From Pararhodobacter sp. (GTDB lineage: Bacteria > Pseudomonadota > Alphaproteobacteria > Rhodobacterales > Rhodobacteraceae), in contig JAFIEK010000018.1 in the NCBI GenBank assembly GCA_020832545.1, forward strand, positions 1 through 64,000: DNA of 64,000 nucleotides, read 5' to 3'. Position numbers and translations under genes: made by a program. The notes below the pieces were generated by a model. That model was not told the DNA's origin. It saw only the letters and a list, made by a program, of their open reading frames with translations, and did not search any database. This document shows positions 1 to 9,064 of the stretch, piece after piece. Position 1 is the first letter of the stretch. The number at the start of each line of letters is the position of its first letter.

Positions 1-40
1 CCCCACCCCCACCTATTCTTAGTGTTGTTCGACATACGGG

Positions 41-68
41 GCGGCAGCCCCCGTTCCGGGGCTGCCGC
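41..68 (+). other. GC-rich intercistronic hairpin upstream of permease
   Basis: An 11-bp perfect inverted repeat (GCGGCAGCCCC at 41-51, GGGGCTGCCGC at 58-68) encloses a 6-nt loop and lies 37 bp before the permease start. No U-tract follows, so it is not a classical terminator. Hairpins of this kind sit between binding-protein and permease genes in two other ABC operons of this window, so the gene cut off to the left is probably the periplasmic binding protein (inference). Confidence 0.6.
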
Positions 69-105
69 TCCTGTCTCTCCCCCCTGTTCCTGAGGTGCTG
101 CCGCA

Positions 106-771
106 ATGGGATTTGTCGATACTTTCCTGAACTACGACGTGATCATGCGGACGATGCCGATGCTGTGGCGGGGGGTCTACAACACTCTGGCACTGGCCGG
201 GGCGACGCTGACGCTTGGGGGCGTCGGCGGTATTCTGATCTGCCTTGTGCGGCTTTATGCGCCGCTGCCCTTCCGCATTCTGGCGATCGCCTTCATCGAT
301 CTCTTTCGCGCCATTCCGATTCTGGTGTTGCTGATCCTGATCTATTTTGCGCTGCCGTTCGCGGGTCTTGTTCTGTCGCCGTTCGTTTCGGCCACCATCG
401 CGCTCAGCTTCGTCTTCGCGGCCTTCACGGCCGAGGTCTTCCGCTCTGGCATTCAGGCGATACCCCTTGGCCAGATCGAGGCGGCGCAGGCACTGGGCCT
501 GCCTTTCCGGGTGATTATCTGGAAGATCATCCTGCCTCAGGCCTGGCGGATCGCGTTGCCGCCCCATACCTCGAATTCGGTTGCAATCGCCAAGGATACG
601 TCGCTCGCCTCGATCGTGGCGATGCCTGATTTGCTGAAGCAGGCCACCGATGCCCAGGCACTGACCGCCAACCCGTCGCCCCTGATTGCGGCGGCGGTGA
701 TGTATCTGATCGTGCTGCTGCCTGCGGTGCGGCTGGTTTCATATCTGGAAAGGCGTTTCAAAACCACCTGA
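106..771 (+). CDS. Amino-acid ABC transporter permease (His/Glu/Gln/Arg/opine family)
   Basis: Inner-membrane permease of a polar amino-acid ABC importer, 221 residues, the usual length for HisM/GlnP-type subunits. It has about five hydrophobic segments. An EAA-type cytoplasmic loop lies around residues 126-148 (EAAQALG followed by IILPQAWR); this loop docks on the ATPase. The ATG at 106 is the first start after the hairpin at 41-68. No ATPase or second permease follows, since the next gene is fbp, so the partner genes must lie upstream, outside the window. The family is clear from the EAA loop and the FRAIPILVLL segment. The exact amino acid carried cannot be told from the permease. Confidence 0.9.
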   Translation: MGFVDTFLNYDVIMRTMPMLWRGVYNTLALAGATLTLGGVGGILICLVRLYAPLPFRILAIAFIDLFRAIPILVLLILIYFALPFAGLVLSPFVSATIALSFVFAAFTAEVFRSGIQAIPLGQIEAAQALGLPFRVIIWKIILPQAWRIALPPHTSNSVAIAKDTSLASIVAMPDLLKQATDAQALTANPSPLIAAAVMYLIVLLPAVRLVSYLERRFKTT

Positions 772-1005
772 GGCTGACTGGCCAGCGCCCAGGCAAGTGG
801 CTGCCCGGTGCGCATCAGACCAGGGCGCGCTGCAGCAGACCTTGTGCGCATCCGGTTGTGAGTATCCCAAGGCCCCTGTTCGTAAGGGATTGCAGGCTCG
901 CCCGAAAAATTGGCATGGCGGCAGGTGCGTGGGAAAGCCGCTGACTTCCCAGATGGAAAGGTGTAGGACCGGACTGTCAGTAAAACACCAGAGGCAAAAG
1001 GCCTG

Positions 1006-2010
1006 ATGCATCGAAAGACCCTCACACAGTTTCTCGTCGAGCAACAACGCAGGGAGGCTGCGCTGCCTTCACAGCTTCGGCTCTTGATCGAGATCGTCGC
1101 GCGCGCCTGCAAGGCGATCAGCATTTCGGTCAACAAAGGCTCCCTCGGGGGCGTTCTGGGCGATTTCGGATCCGAGAATGTTCAGGGCGAGGCCCAGAAA
1201 AAACTTGATGTCATTGCCAATGAGCGCCTGCTTGAGGCAAACGAATGGGGCGGCCACCTTGCAGCGATGGCGTCCGAAGAGATGGAGACCATACATCTCA
1301 TCCCCAACCGCTACCCGAAGGGCGAGTATCTGCTCCTGTTCGATCCTATCGACGGGTCCAGCAATGTCGATGTCAATCTTTCCGTGGGGACGATATTCTC
1401 GGTTCTCAGGGCGCCCGCCGACGCCTCTGGCCGCGAAGTTACGGAACAGGATTTCCTCCAGTCCGGCAGGCATCAGGTGGCGGCTGGTTACGCGGTTTTC
1501 GGCCCTCAGACATCACTGGTTCTGTCCGTCGGGACGGGCGTCTACGAATTCACGCTGGACAGGGAAATGGGGTCCTGGGTACTGACGCAGGAGCGTTTGC
1601 GCATTCCCGCCGGCAACCGGGAATTCGCAATCAACATGTCAAATGAGCGACATTGGGCTGAGCCGGTCCGACGCTACATTGCCGATTGCATGGCAGGGAG
1701 CGACGGGCCCCGCAAAACGAACTTCAACATGCGCTGGACCGGATCGATGGTCGCAGACATACACCGCATCCTCAAGCGCGGCGGGATATTTCTCTATCCA
1801 TGGGACGGGCGCGATCCGGCAAAGCCGGGAAAGCTGCGGCTCATGTATGAGGCAAACCCCATGGCTTATCTTATTGAGCAGGCTGGTGGAAAAGCGGTGG
1901 ACAACACAAAGCGCATCATGGACCTGGAGCCGCAAGGCCTGCACCAGCGTGTGGGTGTTATCATGGGCGACCGTGGAGAGGTCGAACAGTTGTCGCGTTA
2001 CTTCCGTTGA
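1006..2010 (+). CDS. fbp: Class I fructose-1,6-bisphosphatase
   Basis: Hydrolyses fructose 1,6-bisphosphate to fructose 6-phosphate and phosphate in gluconeogenesis and, in autotrophs, the Calvin cycle. The 334-residue length is typical of class I. The metal/phosphate motif [13 protein letters not shown] is at about residues 109-121, preceded by the [15 protein letters not shown] region. The [20 protein letters not shown] region near residues 276-295 carries the conserved C-terminal active-site lysine and glutamate. The start is the ATG at 1006. It stands alone, with 234 bp of non-coding sequence on the left and about 500 bp on the right and no cbb genes nearby, so a gluconeogenic role is the simpler reading (inference). 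Confidence 0.95.
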   Translation: MHRKTLTQFLVEQQRREAALPSQLRLLIEIVARACKAISISVNKGSLGGVLGDFGSENVQGEAQKKLDVIANERLLEANEWGGHLAAMASEEMETIHLIPNRYPKGEYLLLFDPIDGSSNVDVNLSVGTIFSVLRAPADASGREVTEQDFLQSGRHQVAAGYAVFGPQTSLVLSVGTGVYEFTLDREMGSWVLTQERLRIPAGNREFAINMSNERHWAEPVRRYIADCMAGSDGPRKTNFNMRWTGSMVADIHRILKRGGIFLYPWDGRDPAKPGKLRLMYEANPMAYLIEQAGGKAVDNTKRIMDLEPQGLHQRVGVIMGDRGEVEQLSRYFR

Positions 2011-2507
2011 CGTTCGCCGCTTTGGCGAGAACAGCCGCGAAGAACCGCTTGGCGTGAAATGCAGCGGGCAGGCAATGCACCACCATCGCGCACCGCCACT
2101 TCAGCCCTGCCGCGACGGCTAGGCGAATGTTCACATGGCGGCGGGCGACCGGCGGAAGGGCCAGTTCGACCCGCCGGTTTGTGAGGTTTCGGGCGATGCG
2201 CGAGATCGCGCTGGCAAGTCTCGCCCAACTGAACTCACTGTAATTCAATGCGTCCTTGATCGGCCCGACAATGCCCTGCGCCCGGCCCTGCGACATCTCG
2301 CGGGAGCGTTCGCACGCCGCCCGCAAGCCCCTGGGGGGAGTGCGTGATTGATGCGTGGCAAACCGCGCAATCCTCACCTGCATGCTGCATCGCATCATGA
2401 GCGCAGGTTATGTCAAGGCTTGAAATCGGTATTATCATTGGCAGTTCCCCTGCGCTACCGTCTGGAAACACGGTTATTTACAACGCCGCACGGGAGCACT
2501 CTGGTTC
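2011..2507. other. Intergenic region with no recognisable gene
   Basis: About 500 bp between fbp and the M20 hydrolase gene. A 145-codon reading frame on the - strand (1961-2398) overlaps the end of fbp and resembles nothing I recognise; it is rich in Arg and Ala, as shadow frames in GC-rich DNA are. The last 100 bp before 2508 are more AT-rich and probably hold the promoter of the catabolic operon that follows. I see no tRNA, terminator or riboswitch. Confidence 0.5.
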
Positions 2508-3680
2508 ATGCCGATTATTCAGCGGATCTCTGATCTTCAGGATGAAATGACGGATTGGCGCCGCGATTTTCACGCCCATCCTGAGCTGAACTACCGCGAG
2601 GAAAGGACGTCAGCGCTGGTCGCCGAGCGTCTTGAAAGCTGGGGGGTTGAGGTTCATCGCGCGATCGCGGGCACGGGTGTCGTTGGTGTTCTGCGCAACG
2701 GTACCGGCACGGGCGCTGTCGGTCTGCGTGCGGATATGGACGCGCTCCCGATGCAGGAGCAATCAGACATTGCGCACAAGTCAACAAACCCGGGTGTGAT
2801 GCATGCCTGTGGCCATGACGGACATACGGCCATGCTGCTGGGGGCCGCCAGATACCTGACCGAGACGCGCGACTTTGATGGCACCGTCGTGTTTATCTTC
2901 CAGCCCGCCGAGGAATCCGGGTCAGGTGCCAAACGTATGGTGGCCGAAGGTCTATTTGACAGGTTTCCCTGCGATGCCGTCTGGGCGGTGCACAATGCCC
3001 CAAGCCTGCCGTTCGGAAAAGTGGCAATCCGCCCCGGCCCGGTGATGGCCGCGGTGGACGGGATGAAGATTGTCATCACAGGCAAGGGCACGCACGGTGC
3101 GCGCCCGCACATGGGCAATGATCCGATCGCGGTCGGCGTGCAGCTGCATACGGCCTTTCAGCACGTTGTGACCAAGAATATCGACCCGGTCGAAACGGCG
3201 CTGGTCAATGTCACGCAGTTTCATGCGGGGACGGCAGTCAATGTCGTGCCCCCGACAGCCGAACTGCACGCCACCATCCGCACGTTTCGCGACGACGTGC
3301 GCCAGACGATCAAGCGCCGCATCCATGAGATTTGCGCCGGGATGGAGGCGGTTTACGGCGTCAGCATTGATCTGCAATACCGCATGGGTTGCGCACCGAC
3401 CGTGAATACACCGCGCGAGGCCGAGGCGGCGGCGCAGGCGCTTGCCGCCATCGTCGGAGAGGAGGCGCTGATCCGCAACGCCCCGCCGACCGCCGGCGGA
3501 GAGGACTTCGCGGATATGCTGGCCGTCCTGCCGGGCGCCTATGCCCATATCGGCAGCGGTAAGGGGCCCGATGATCCGGGCCTGCACCATCCGGCCTATG
3601 ACTTCAACGACGACATTCTGCCGATCGGCGCGTCCTACTTTGCGGCGCTGGTCGAGGAACAACTGAGAAAGGCGCATTGA
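2508..3680 (+). CDS. M20 family amidohydrolase (hippurate hydrolase/N-acyl amino acid hydrolase type)
   Basis: Metal-dependent amidohydrolase of peptidase family M20D (HipO/IAA-amino acid hydrolase type), which cleaves N-acyl amino acids or related amides. It has 390 residues, the family norm. Visible metal ligands are C101 and H103 in ACGHDGH, E135/E136 in QPAEE, a His in AVHNAP near 161 and a C-terminal His in GLHHPAYD near 361. The dimerisation domain lies at about 180-290. No signal peptide, so cytoplasmic. It is the first gene of an operon, with the oligopeptide-type binding protein 24 bp downstream, so its substrate is probably what that transporter brings in. The acyl group and amino acid cannot be named from sequence. 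Confidence 0.88.
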   Translation: MPIIQRISDLQDEMTDWRRDFHAHPELNYREERTSALVAERLESWGVEVHRAIAGTGVVGVLRNGTGTGAVGLRADMDALPMQEQSDIAHKSTNPGVMHACGHDGHTAMLLGAARYLTETRDFDGTVVFIFQPAEESGSGAKRMVAEGLFDRFPCDAVWAVHNAPSLPFGKVAIRPGPVMAAVDGMKIVITGKGTHGARPHMGNDPIAVGVQLHTAFQHVVTKNIDPVETALVNVTQFHAGTAVNVVPPTAELHATIRTFRDDVRQTIKRRIHEICAGMEAVYGVSIDLQYRMGCAPTVNTPREAEAAAQALAAIVGEEALIRNAPPTAGGEDFADMLAVLPGAYAHIGSGKGPDDPGLHHPAYDFNDDILPIGASYFAALVEEQLRKAH

Positions 3681-3704
3681 GCGCCGCAACACGGGGAGCG
3701 ACCT

Positions 3705-5300
3705 ATGAAACTCTACCAGACTATAGCATCATCGACCCTGGCCACTGTTGTGGCCGTGACGTTCGCGGCGCAAGTGCAGGCGCAGGAGAACGTGTTGCGA
3801 TGGTCCTCGCAGTCTGCACTTGCCAATATCGATCCGCATGGCACAACCACCGCCCTGCCTCTGTCGATCTTCAGCAATGTCTATGAACCACTTGTCGGGC
3901 TGAACTCCGATATGGAACTGGTGCCGGTGCTTGCCGAAAGCTGGGAGGTTGTGAACCCGACCACCTGGCGCTTCAAGCTGCGCGAGGGCGTCACCTTTCA
4001 CAACGGCAACACTTTCAACGCCGATGATGTGATCTTTTCGATGGAGCGGGTTGGCAACCGCTATTCCTTCCTCCGCGACCGGGTTTCGATGATCGAAGAG
4101 ATGGTCAGGGTCGACGATTACACGATCGAATTCATCACCCGCGAGCCCTATCCGATCCTGCCGCAGATGTGGACGTCGATCTACATGATGGACAAGGAAT
4201 GGGCCGAGGAAAACGACGCAACCGTTCCGTCAAACTCTGTCGAGAATATCGAGAGCTATGCCGGGCAGCATTCCAACGGCACAGGCCCGTTCCGGATCAC
4301 CGAGCGGGTGCCCGAAACGCGCACAGTGTTCGAGCCCTTCGCAGACTACTGGGATGAGGTGGAGCATAATCTTGACCGCGTTGTCTACATCCCGATCACC
4401 CAGGACGGTACTCGCGTCGCCGCGCTCTTGTCGGGCGAGATCGACATGATGTATCCGGTTCCGATTCAGGACATCGAGCGGTTGCAGTCCAACGCGGGCA
4501 CTGATGTGCTGATCCAGCCCGAGTTGCGCACCATCATGCTGGGCATGGACCAGAACCGCGATGTCGCCCTTCATACCAACACCGGTGACAACCCCTTCAA
4601 GGACCGGCGCGTTCGGCAGGCGGTTTATCAGGCGATCAACATTGATGCCATTCAGGACCGCATCATGAATGGCCTGTCTGAACCTGCGGCCACTCTGATT
4701 TCGCCACTGCTCTTCCCACCTGCGGGCGAAATGGAGCGTCACCCCTTCGACCCTGAAGCATCGCGCGCGCTTCTGGCCGAGGCGGGCTATCCAGACGGGT
4801 TTCAGACGGCACTGGTCTGCCCCAACAACCGCTATGTCAATGATGAGCGGACCTGTCAGGCGGTGACATCCATGCTGGCGCGTGTCGGTATCGAGGTTGA
4901 ACTGCGCACCATGAATGTCACCCAGTACTGGGGTGTCGTCGGTCGCCCGGTTCAGGACTTTGCCATGTATATGATGGGCTGGACGCCGGGCGGGCTGGAC
5001 AGCTACTCGGTATTGTTCAACCTGATGGGCAGCTGGGATGAGGAATCTGGCCGTGGGCGCATCAACAACGGCGATTTCGCGAATGACCGGATCGATGAGA
5101 TCATCGCTTTGGTAGAAAGTGAAACCGACACCGAGATCCGCGATGCGCTGATCATGGAAGCCTACCAGATCGTTCATGATGAGGTGTACTATCTGCCGCT
5201 GCATCAGCAAACCGTGGTCTGGGGCGTCCGGGATGGTATCGCGGTCACCCAGCGCGCCGACGACTACTTCCAGTTCAGAACGGCCCGGTTCACCGACTGA
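3705..5300 (+). CDS. Dipeptide/oligopeptide-type ABC transporter substrate-binding protein (SBP_bac_5)
   Basis: Periplasmic binding protein of a peptide/nickel-class (DppA/OppA) ABC importer, 531 residues. A Sec signal peptide of about 27 residues ends at QVQAQE. The mature protein opens with LRWSSQSALANIDPHGT, typical of SBP family 5, followed by the NVYEPLVG and FKLREGVTFHNGN motifs. The start is the ATG at 3705 behind a GGGGAG ribosome-binding site. It lies between the M20 hydrolase and the permeases, so transporter and hydrolase are co-expressed. A strong hairpin follows the stop codon. The ligand is unknown; a peptide, an N-acyl amino acid or another amide are all possible. Confidence 0.92.
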   Translation: MKLYQTIASSTLATVVAVTFAAQVQAQENVLRWSSQSALANIDPHGTTTALPLSIFSNVYEPLVGLNSDMELVPVLAESWEVVNPTTWRFKLREGVTFHNGNTFNADDVIFSMERVGNRYSFLRDRVSMIEEMVRVDDYTIEFITREPYPILPQMWTSIYMMDKEWAEENDATVPSNSVENIESYAGQHSNGTGPFRITERVPETRTVFEPFADYWDEVEHNLDRVVYIPITQDGTRVAALLSGEIDMMYPVPIQDIERLQSNAGTDVLIQPELRTIMLGMDQNRDVALHTNTGDNPFKDRRVRQAVYQAINIDAIQDRIMNGLSEPAATLISPLLFPPAGEMERHPFDPEASRALLAEAGYPDGFQTALVCPNNRYVNDERTCQAVTSMLARVGIEVELRTMNVTQYWGVVGRPVQDFAMYMMGWTPGGLDSYSVLFNLMGSWDEESGRGRINNGDFANDRIDEIIALVESETDTEIRDALIMEAYQIVHDEVYYLPLHQQTVVWGVRDGIAVTQRADDYFQFRTARFTD

Positions 5301-5334
5301 CCGGCGCAATCCACGCCTGAATACAGGTGCCCGT

Positions 5335-5369
5335 CTGCCGGGAACCCCCTCTGAACGGGTTCCCGGCAG
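5335..5369 (+). other. Intercistronic hairpin after binding-protein gene
   Basis: A 13-bp perfect inverted repeat (CTGCCGGGAACCC at 5335-5347, GGGTTCCCGGCAG at 5357-5369) with a 9-nt loop, 34 bp after the binding-protein stop and 21 bp before the permease start. There is no U-run. Such hairpins protect the upstream mRNA from 3' decay or reduce read-through, so that binding protein exceeds membrane subunits (known for malE-malF type operons; inferred here). Confidence 0.75.
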
Positions 5370-5390
5370 CATCCTATCAAAGGTAACGCC

Positions 5391-6386
5391 ATGATCCGCT
5401 ACGTTTCGGGCCGGTTGACCCAGTCCTTGCTCGTCATGTTCATTGTCGCCGCTGTCGCCTTCGCCCTCTTTGGTTTCGTCGGCGATCCGATCCGGCAGAT
5501 GATCACCGAAGACGCCTCTCAGGCCGAGATCGATCGCCTGCGCGAGATCATGGGTCTGAATGATTCCGTGCCGGTTCAGTTCTGGCGCTACATCTCGGGG
5601 GCGGTTCAGGGCGATTTCGGGGTTTCCTACCATCACAAACGCCCGGTCGGCACGCTGATCGCGGAACGCCTGCCCGCCACGTTCGAGCTGGCGGGGCTGT
5701 CGGTGCTGCTTTCCGTGGTGATCGGCATTCCGCTTGGTGTCTACACAGGCCTGCACCGTCACGGACGGCTGGCGCGGGGCCTGATGGCGGCGTCCCTTGT
5801 CGGTGTGTCGATCCCCACATTTCTGCTGGGCATTCTGCTGATCTACCTCTTCTCGGTGATCCTTGGCTGGTTGCCATCTTTCGGGCGGGGCGAAACCGTG
5901 GCGGTGCTTGGCGGTTTCTGGACCACCGGATTTCTGACCACCTCGGGGCTGCGCTCTCTCATCCTGCCGTCCATCACCCTGGCGTTGTTCCAGACCACGA
6001 TGGTCATGCGCCTTGTACGGGCCGAGATGCTGGACGTGATGCGCGCTGACTACATCAAGTTTGCGCGGGCGCGCGGCCTTGGCACCCGGACGGTTCATTT
6101 TCGCCATGCGCTGAAAAACACGCTCATGCCGGTGGTGACGGTCATCGGCCTTCAGCTTGGCAGCGTGATCGCCTTTGCCATCATAACGGAAAGTGTCTTT
6201 CAGTGGCCCGGAATGGGGCGGCTGTTTCTGCAATCGATCCAGCAGGTCGATATCCCCGTGATGTCAGCCTACCTGATCATGATTGCCTTCTTCTTTGTGG
6301 TCATCAACCTGATCACCGATCTGGCCTATTACAGCATCGACCCGCGCCTGCGCGCCGGGGCGCTGAAGGGAAATGCCCATGCCTGA
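5391..6386 (+). CDS. ABC transporter permease, DppB/OppB type
   Basis: First membrane subunit of the peptide-class ABC importer, 331 residues with about six hydrophobic segments. The N-terminus (MIRYVSGRLTQSLLVMF) and the GLNDSVPVQFWRYISGAVQGDFG region are typical of DppB. The EAA-like loop (DYIKFARARGLG...RHALKN) lies at about 218-242. Its 3' end overlaps the next permease by 8 bp, which suggests translational coupling. It acts with the following permease and the fused ATPase. Confidence 0.92.
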   Translation: MIRYVSGRLTQSLLVMFIVAAVAFALFGFVGDPIRQMITEDASQAEIDRLREIMGLNDSVPVQFWRYISGAVQGDFGVSYHHKRPVGTLIAERLPATFELAGLSVLLSVVIGIPLGVYTGLHRHGRLARGLMAASLVGVSIPTFLLGILLIYLFSVILGWLPSFGRGETVAVLGGFWTTGFLTTSGLRSLILPSITLALFQTTMVMRLVRAEMLDVMRADYIKFARARGLGTRTVHFRHALKNTLMPVVTVIGLQLGSVIAFAIITESVFQWPGMGRLFLQSIQQVDIPVMSAYLIMIAFFFVVINLITDLAYYSIDPRLRAGALKGNAHA

Positions 6387-7317
6387 TACCCCCGCACACA
6401 GCGAACCCTCGCGCTGGCAGCGTATCCGCCAAAGCGACCTCGCACTCAGCTTCCTTGCGTCAAAGGTCACGGTCGCGGCGGCGTTTGTGGCGGTGGTGAT
6501 GATCGCAGCCTCGGTCGGGGCGGCGCTGATCGCACCCCACAACCCCTACGACATGGCCGCAATCGACATCTTTGACTCGATGCTGCCGCCCGTTTGGGAA
6601 GACGGCGGCGAGCGCCGGTTTCTGCTTGGCACTGATTCCATCGGGCGCGATATCCTGTCGACCATTCTCTACGGCAGCCGCATGTCGATCTTCATAGGCC
6701 TGACGAGCGTTGCTTTGTCACTGGTGATCGGCGTGACGCTTGGCCTGATTGCTGGGTATCGCGGCGGGCTCTTGGATTCGATCATCATGCGCCTGGCCGA
6801 GGTTCAGCTGGCGCTGCCCACCATTCTGGTGGCGCTGCTGATCAACGGTATCCTGCGCGCGGTCGCACCACCCACGATGGTAAATGACGTGGCGGTGCTG
6901 GTCCTGATCCTGTCGATCGGGCTGAGCAACTGGGTGCAGTTCGCCCGCGCCGTCCGGGCATCCACCATGGTGGAGCGGGGGCAGGAATATGTGCTGGCGG
7001 TCCGGCTGATCGGGATTGGTCCGATGGCGATCATGTTCCGGCATATCCTGCCCAATGTCATGGGGCCGATCATGGTCATCGCGACGTTGAACCTTTCCGG
7101 CGCGATCCTGACGGAAGCGACGCTTTCTTTTCTGGGTGTCGGTGTTCCGTCGACCCGGCCTTCGCTCGGCACGCTGATCAATGTCGGGACCGACTATCTG
7201 TTCTCTGGTGCCTGGTGGATCACGATCTTCCCCGGTGCCGCGCTTGCGCTTCTGGTGCTGACGGTCAACCTTGTCGGTGACTGGCTGCGCGACGCGCTCA
7301 ACCCGACACTGGGGTAA
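6379..7317 (+). CDS. ABC transporter permease, DppC/OppC type
   Basis: Second membrane subunit of the peptide-class importer, about 312 residues. It has an N-terminal cytoplasmic stretch, a first hydrophobic segment around residues 30-50, a periplasmic loop with LGTDSIGRDILSTILYGSR, then five more segments. The EAA loop is EYVLAVRLIGIGPMAIMFRHILPN. Two in-frame ATGs are available, at 6373 and 6379. The ATG at 6379 fits the AAGGG ribosome-binding site at 6366-6370 better, with 8-nt spacing. The gene overlaps the upstream permease, and the ATPase gene starts 4 bp after its stop. Confidence 0.9.
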   Translation: MPDTPAHSEPSRWQRIRQSDLALSFLASKVTVAAAFVAVVMIAASVGAALIAPHNPYDMAAIDIFDSMLPPVWEDGGERRFLLGTDSIGRDILSTILYGSRMSIFIGLTSVALSLVIGVTLGLIAGYRGGLLDSIIMRLAEVQLALPTILVALLINGILRAVAPPTMVNDVAVLVLILSIGLSNWVQFARAVRASTMVERGQEYVLAVRLIGIGPMAIMFRHILPNVMGPIMVIATLNLSGAILTEATLSFLGVGVPSTRPSLGTLINVGTDYLFSGAWWITIFPGAALALLVLTVNLVGDWLRDALNPTLG

Positions 7318-7321
7318 CGGC

Positions 7322-9055
7322 ATGAGCCTTCTGGAACTGCGCGATCTCAAGATCCATTTCGACACAAGACGCAGCACCGTCGAGGCCGTGCGCGGCATCG
7401 ACCTGAGCGTGGAGCGTGGCGAAATTCTTGGCATCGTGGGTGAATCGGGTGCCGGAAAATCTACCATCGGCAATGCCGTCATCGGCCTGCTGGAACCGCC
7501 GGGCCGTATCGCCGGGGGTGAGGTCTGGTTTGATGGTGCGCGCATCGACACCCTGCCCGAGGCCGCGCTGCGCCGTATCCGGGGGCGGCGGATCGGGATG
7601 ATCTTTCAGGACCCGATGACCAGCCTCAACCCGCTGTTCACCATCGGCGACCAGATCGCCGAGACGATCTGCCGCCATACGGGGCAAAGCCGCACGGACG
7701 CGATGAAGAAAGCGATTGAACTGCTGCGTGAGGTCGGCATTCCTGACCCGGAAGCGCGCGTCAACGAGTATCCGCATCAGTTTTCGGGTGGGATGCGGCA
7801 GCGCGTGGTGATTACACTCGCCCTTTGCGCCGATCCTGATCTGGTGATCTGCGACGAGCCGACGACCGCGCTTGATGTGTCGGTGCAGGCGCAGATCCTT
7901 GCGCTGCTCAGGCGGCTTTGTCGCGACAGGAACCTTGGTGCGATCTTCATCACCCATGACATGGGTGTCATCTCTGAAGTGACCGACCGCGTCGCCGTCA
8001 TGTATCAGGGCAGGGTGATGGAAACGGGGCCTACGGCGGATGTGCTGTCGCGCCCCCAACATGCCTACAGCAAAAGCCTGCTGGCCGCTGTCCCGCGCGG
8101 CGATCTGCGTCTGCACCGCTTTCCGCAACTCGACTACCGAGAAGCGGGGGAAACCCGCGCCGCGAAAAAGGTGATCGATCTGGATACGCATTGGCTTGGT
8201 CGCCGCATGGATGAGAGGGTGCAGTCTGATACGCCGCTTATACAGGTCAAAGACCTGACGATGCGCTTTGTCAGCCATCATTCCATCATCCCTGCATGGC
8301 GCCGAAGTTTCACCGCTGTGCGGGATGTGAGCTTTGACATCCGCCGGGGCGAGACCTTTGGCCTTGTCGGCGAGAGCGGCTCGGGCAAATCTACCGTCGC
8401 CCGGATGATCGCGGGCCTTTATGACCCCAGCTTCGGGCGGGTTTTCTACGATGGTTCCGAGGTCGCTGGTCCCGAGGCGCAGCCAATGACGGCGGTTCAG
8501 CGTCAGCAGATCCAGATGATCTTTCAGGACCCGTTTTCATCGCTCAACCGGCGCAAAAGGGTCGGTGACATCATTGCTGAACCGATCCGGCATCACCGCC
8601 TTGCCACCGACCGTGCCGAGGTGCAGTCGATCGTCGGCGATCTGCTTGATCATGTGGGGCTGGGTGCCGCAGCCGCGCGGCACTATCCGCACGAGTTTTC
8701 CGGCGGGCAGCGTCAGCGGATTTCTATTGCGCGGGCGCTGGCCACCCGGCCGCAGTTCCTGATTTGTGATGAGCCGACATCCTCGCTCGATGTCTCCATT
8801 CAGGCGCAGATCCTGAACCTGCTGAAAAACCTGCAGGCAGATCTGGGTCTGACCATGCTGTTCATCAGCCATGACCTGCCGGTGATCCGCCAGATGTGTG
8901 ACCGCATCGGCGTTATGAAAGCGGGCGAACTGGTGGAACTGGCCCCGGCCGAACAGCTATTCGAGGCCCCGCGGCACGCCTATACGGCTGAACTGCTGTC
9001 GCTGATGCCTCAGGTTGCGTCTGCCCCTGCCGCAGATCGCGACGTCATGCCGTAA
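7322..9055 (+). CDS. Fused double ABC ATPase (DppD-DppF type)
   Basis: Energises the peptide-class importer. One polypeptide of 577 residues carries two nucleotide-binding domains, each usually a separate protein. Domain 1 (about 1-260) has Walker A GESGAGKST, signature FSGGMRQR and Walker B LVICDEPTTALD. Domain 2 (about 300-560) has GESGSGKST, FSGGQRQR and FLICDEPTSSLD. Each half ends with the oligopeptide-transporter C-terminal region. The frame is open further upstream, but the ATG at 7322 (MSLLELRDLKIHF) is the sensible start because it follows the permease stop by 4 bp. The operon ends here, 10 bp from the convergent LysR gene. Confidence 0.93.
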   Translation: MSLLELRDLKIHFDTRRSTVEAVRGIDLSVERGEILGIVGESGAGKSTIGNAVIGLLEPPGRIAGGEVWFDGARIDTLPEAALRRIRGRRIGMIFQDPMTSLNPLFTIGDQIAETICRHTGQSRTDAMKKAIELLREVGIPDPEARVNEYPHQFSGGMRQRVVITLALCADPDLVICDEPTTALDVSVQAQILALLRRLCRDRNLGAIFITHDMGVISEVTDRVAVMYQGRVMETGPTADVLSRPQHAYSKSLLAAVPRGDLRLHRFPQLDYREAGETRAAKKVIDLDTHWLGRRMDERVQSDTPLIQVKDLTMRFVSHHSIIPAWRRSFTAVRDVSFDIRRGETFGLVGESGSGKSTVARMIAGLYDPSFGRVFYDGSEVAGPEAQPMTAVQRQQIQMIFQDPFSSLNRRKRVGDIIAEPIRHHRLATDRAEVQSIVGDLLDHVGLGAAAARHYPHEFSGGQRQRISIARALATRPQFLICDEPTSSLDVSIQAQILNLLKNLQADLGLTMLFISHDLPVIRQMCDRIGVMKAGELVELAPAEQLFEAPRHAYTAELLSLMPQVASAPAADRDVMP

Positions 9056-9064
9056 TCCGCCGGT

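Noticed and set aside
1961-2398. 145-codon frame on the - strand after fbp
   Set aside because: It overlaps the 3' end of fbp, lacks a ribosome-binding site I can see and matches no family I know. It could be a decayed gene, but I cannot support it.
4230-6233. 667-codon open frame on the - strand opposite the binding-protein and permease genes
   Set aside because: It is the antisense shadow of two clear genes, with His/Arg/Gln-rich composition and no recognisable motif. High GC third positions keep the opposite frame open.
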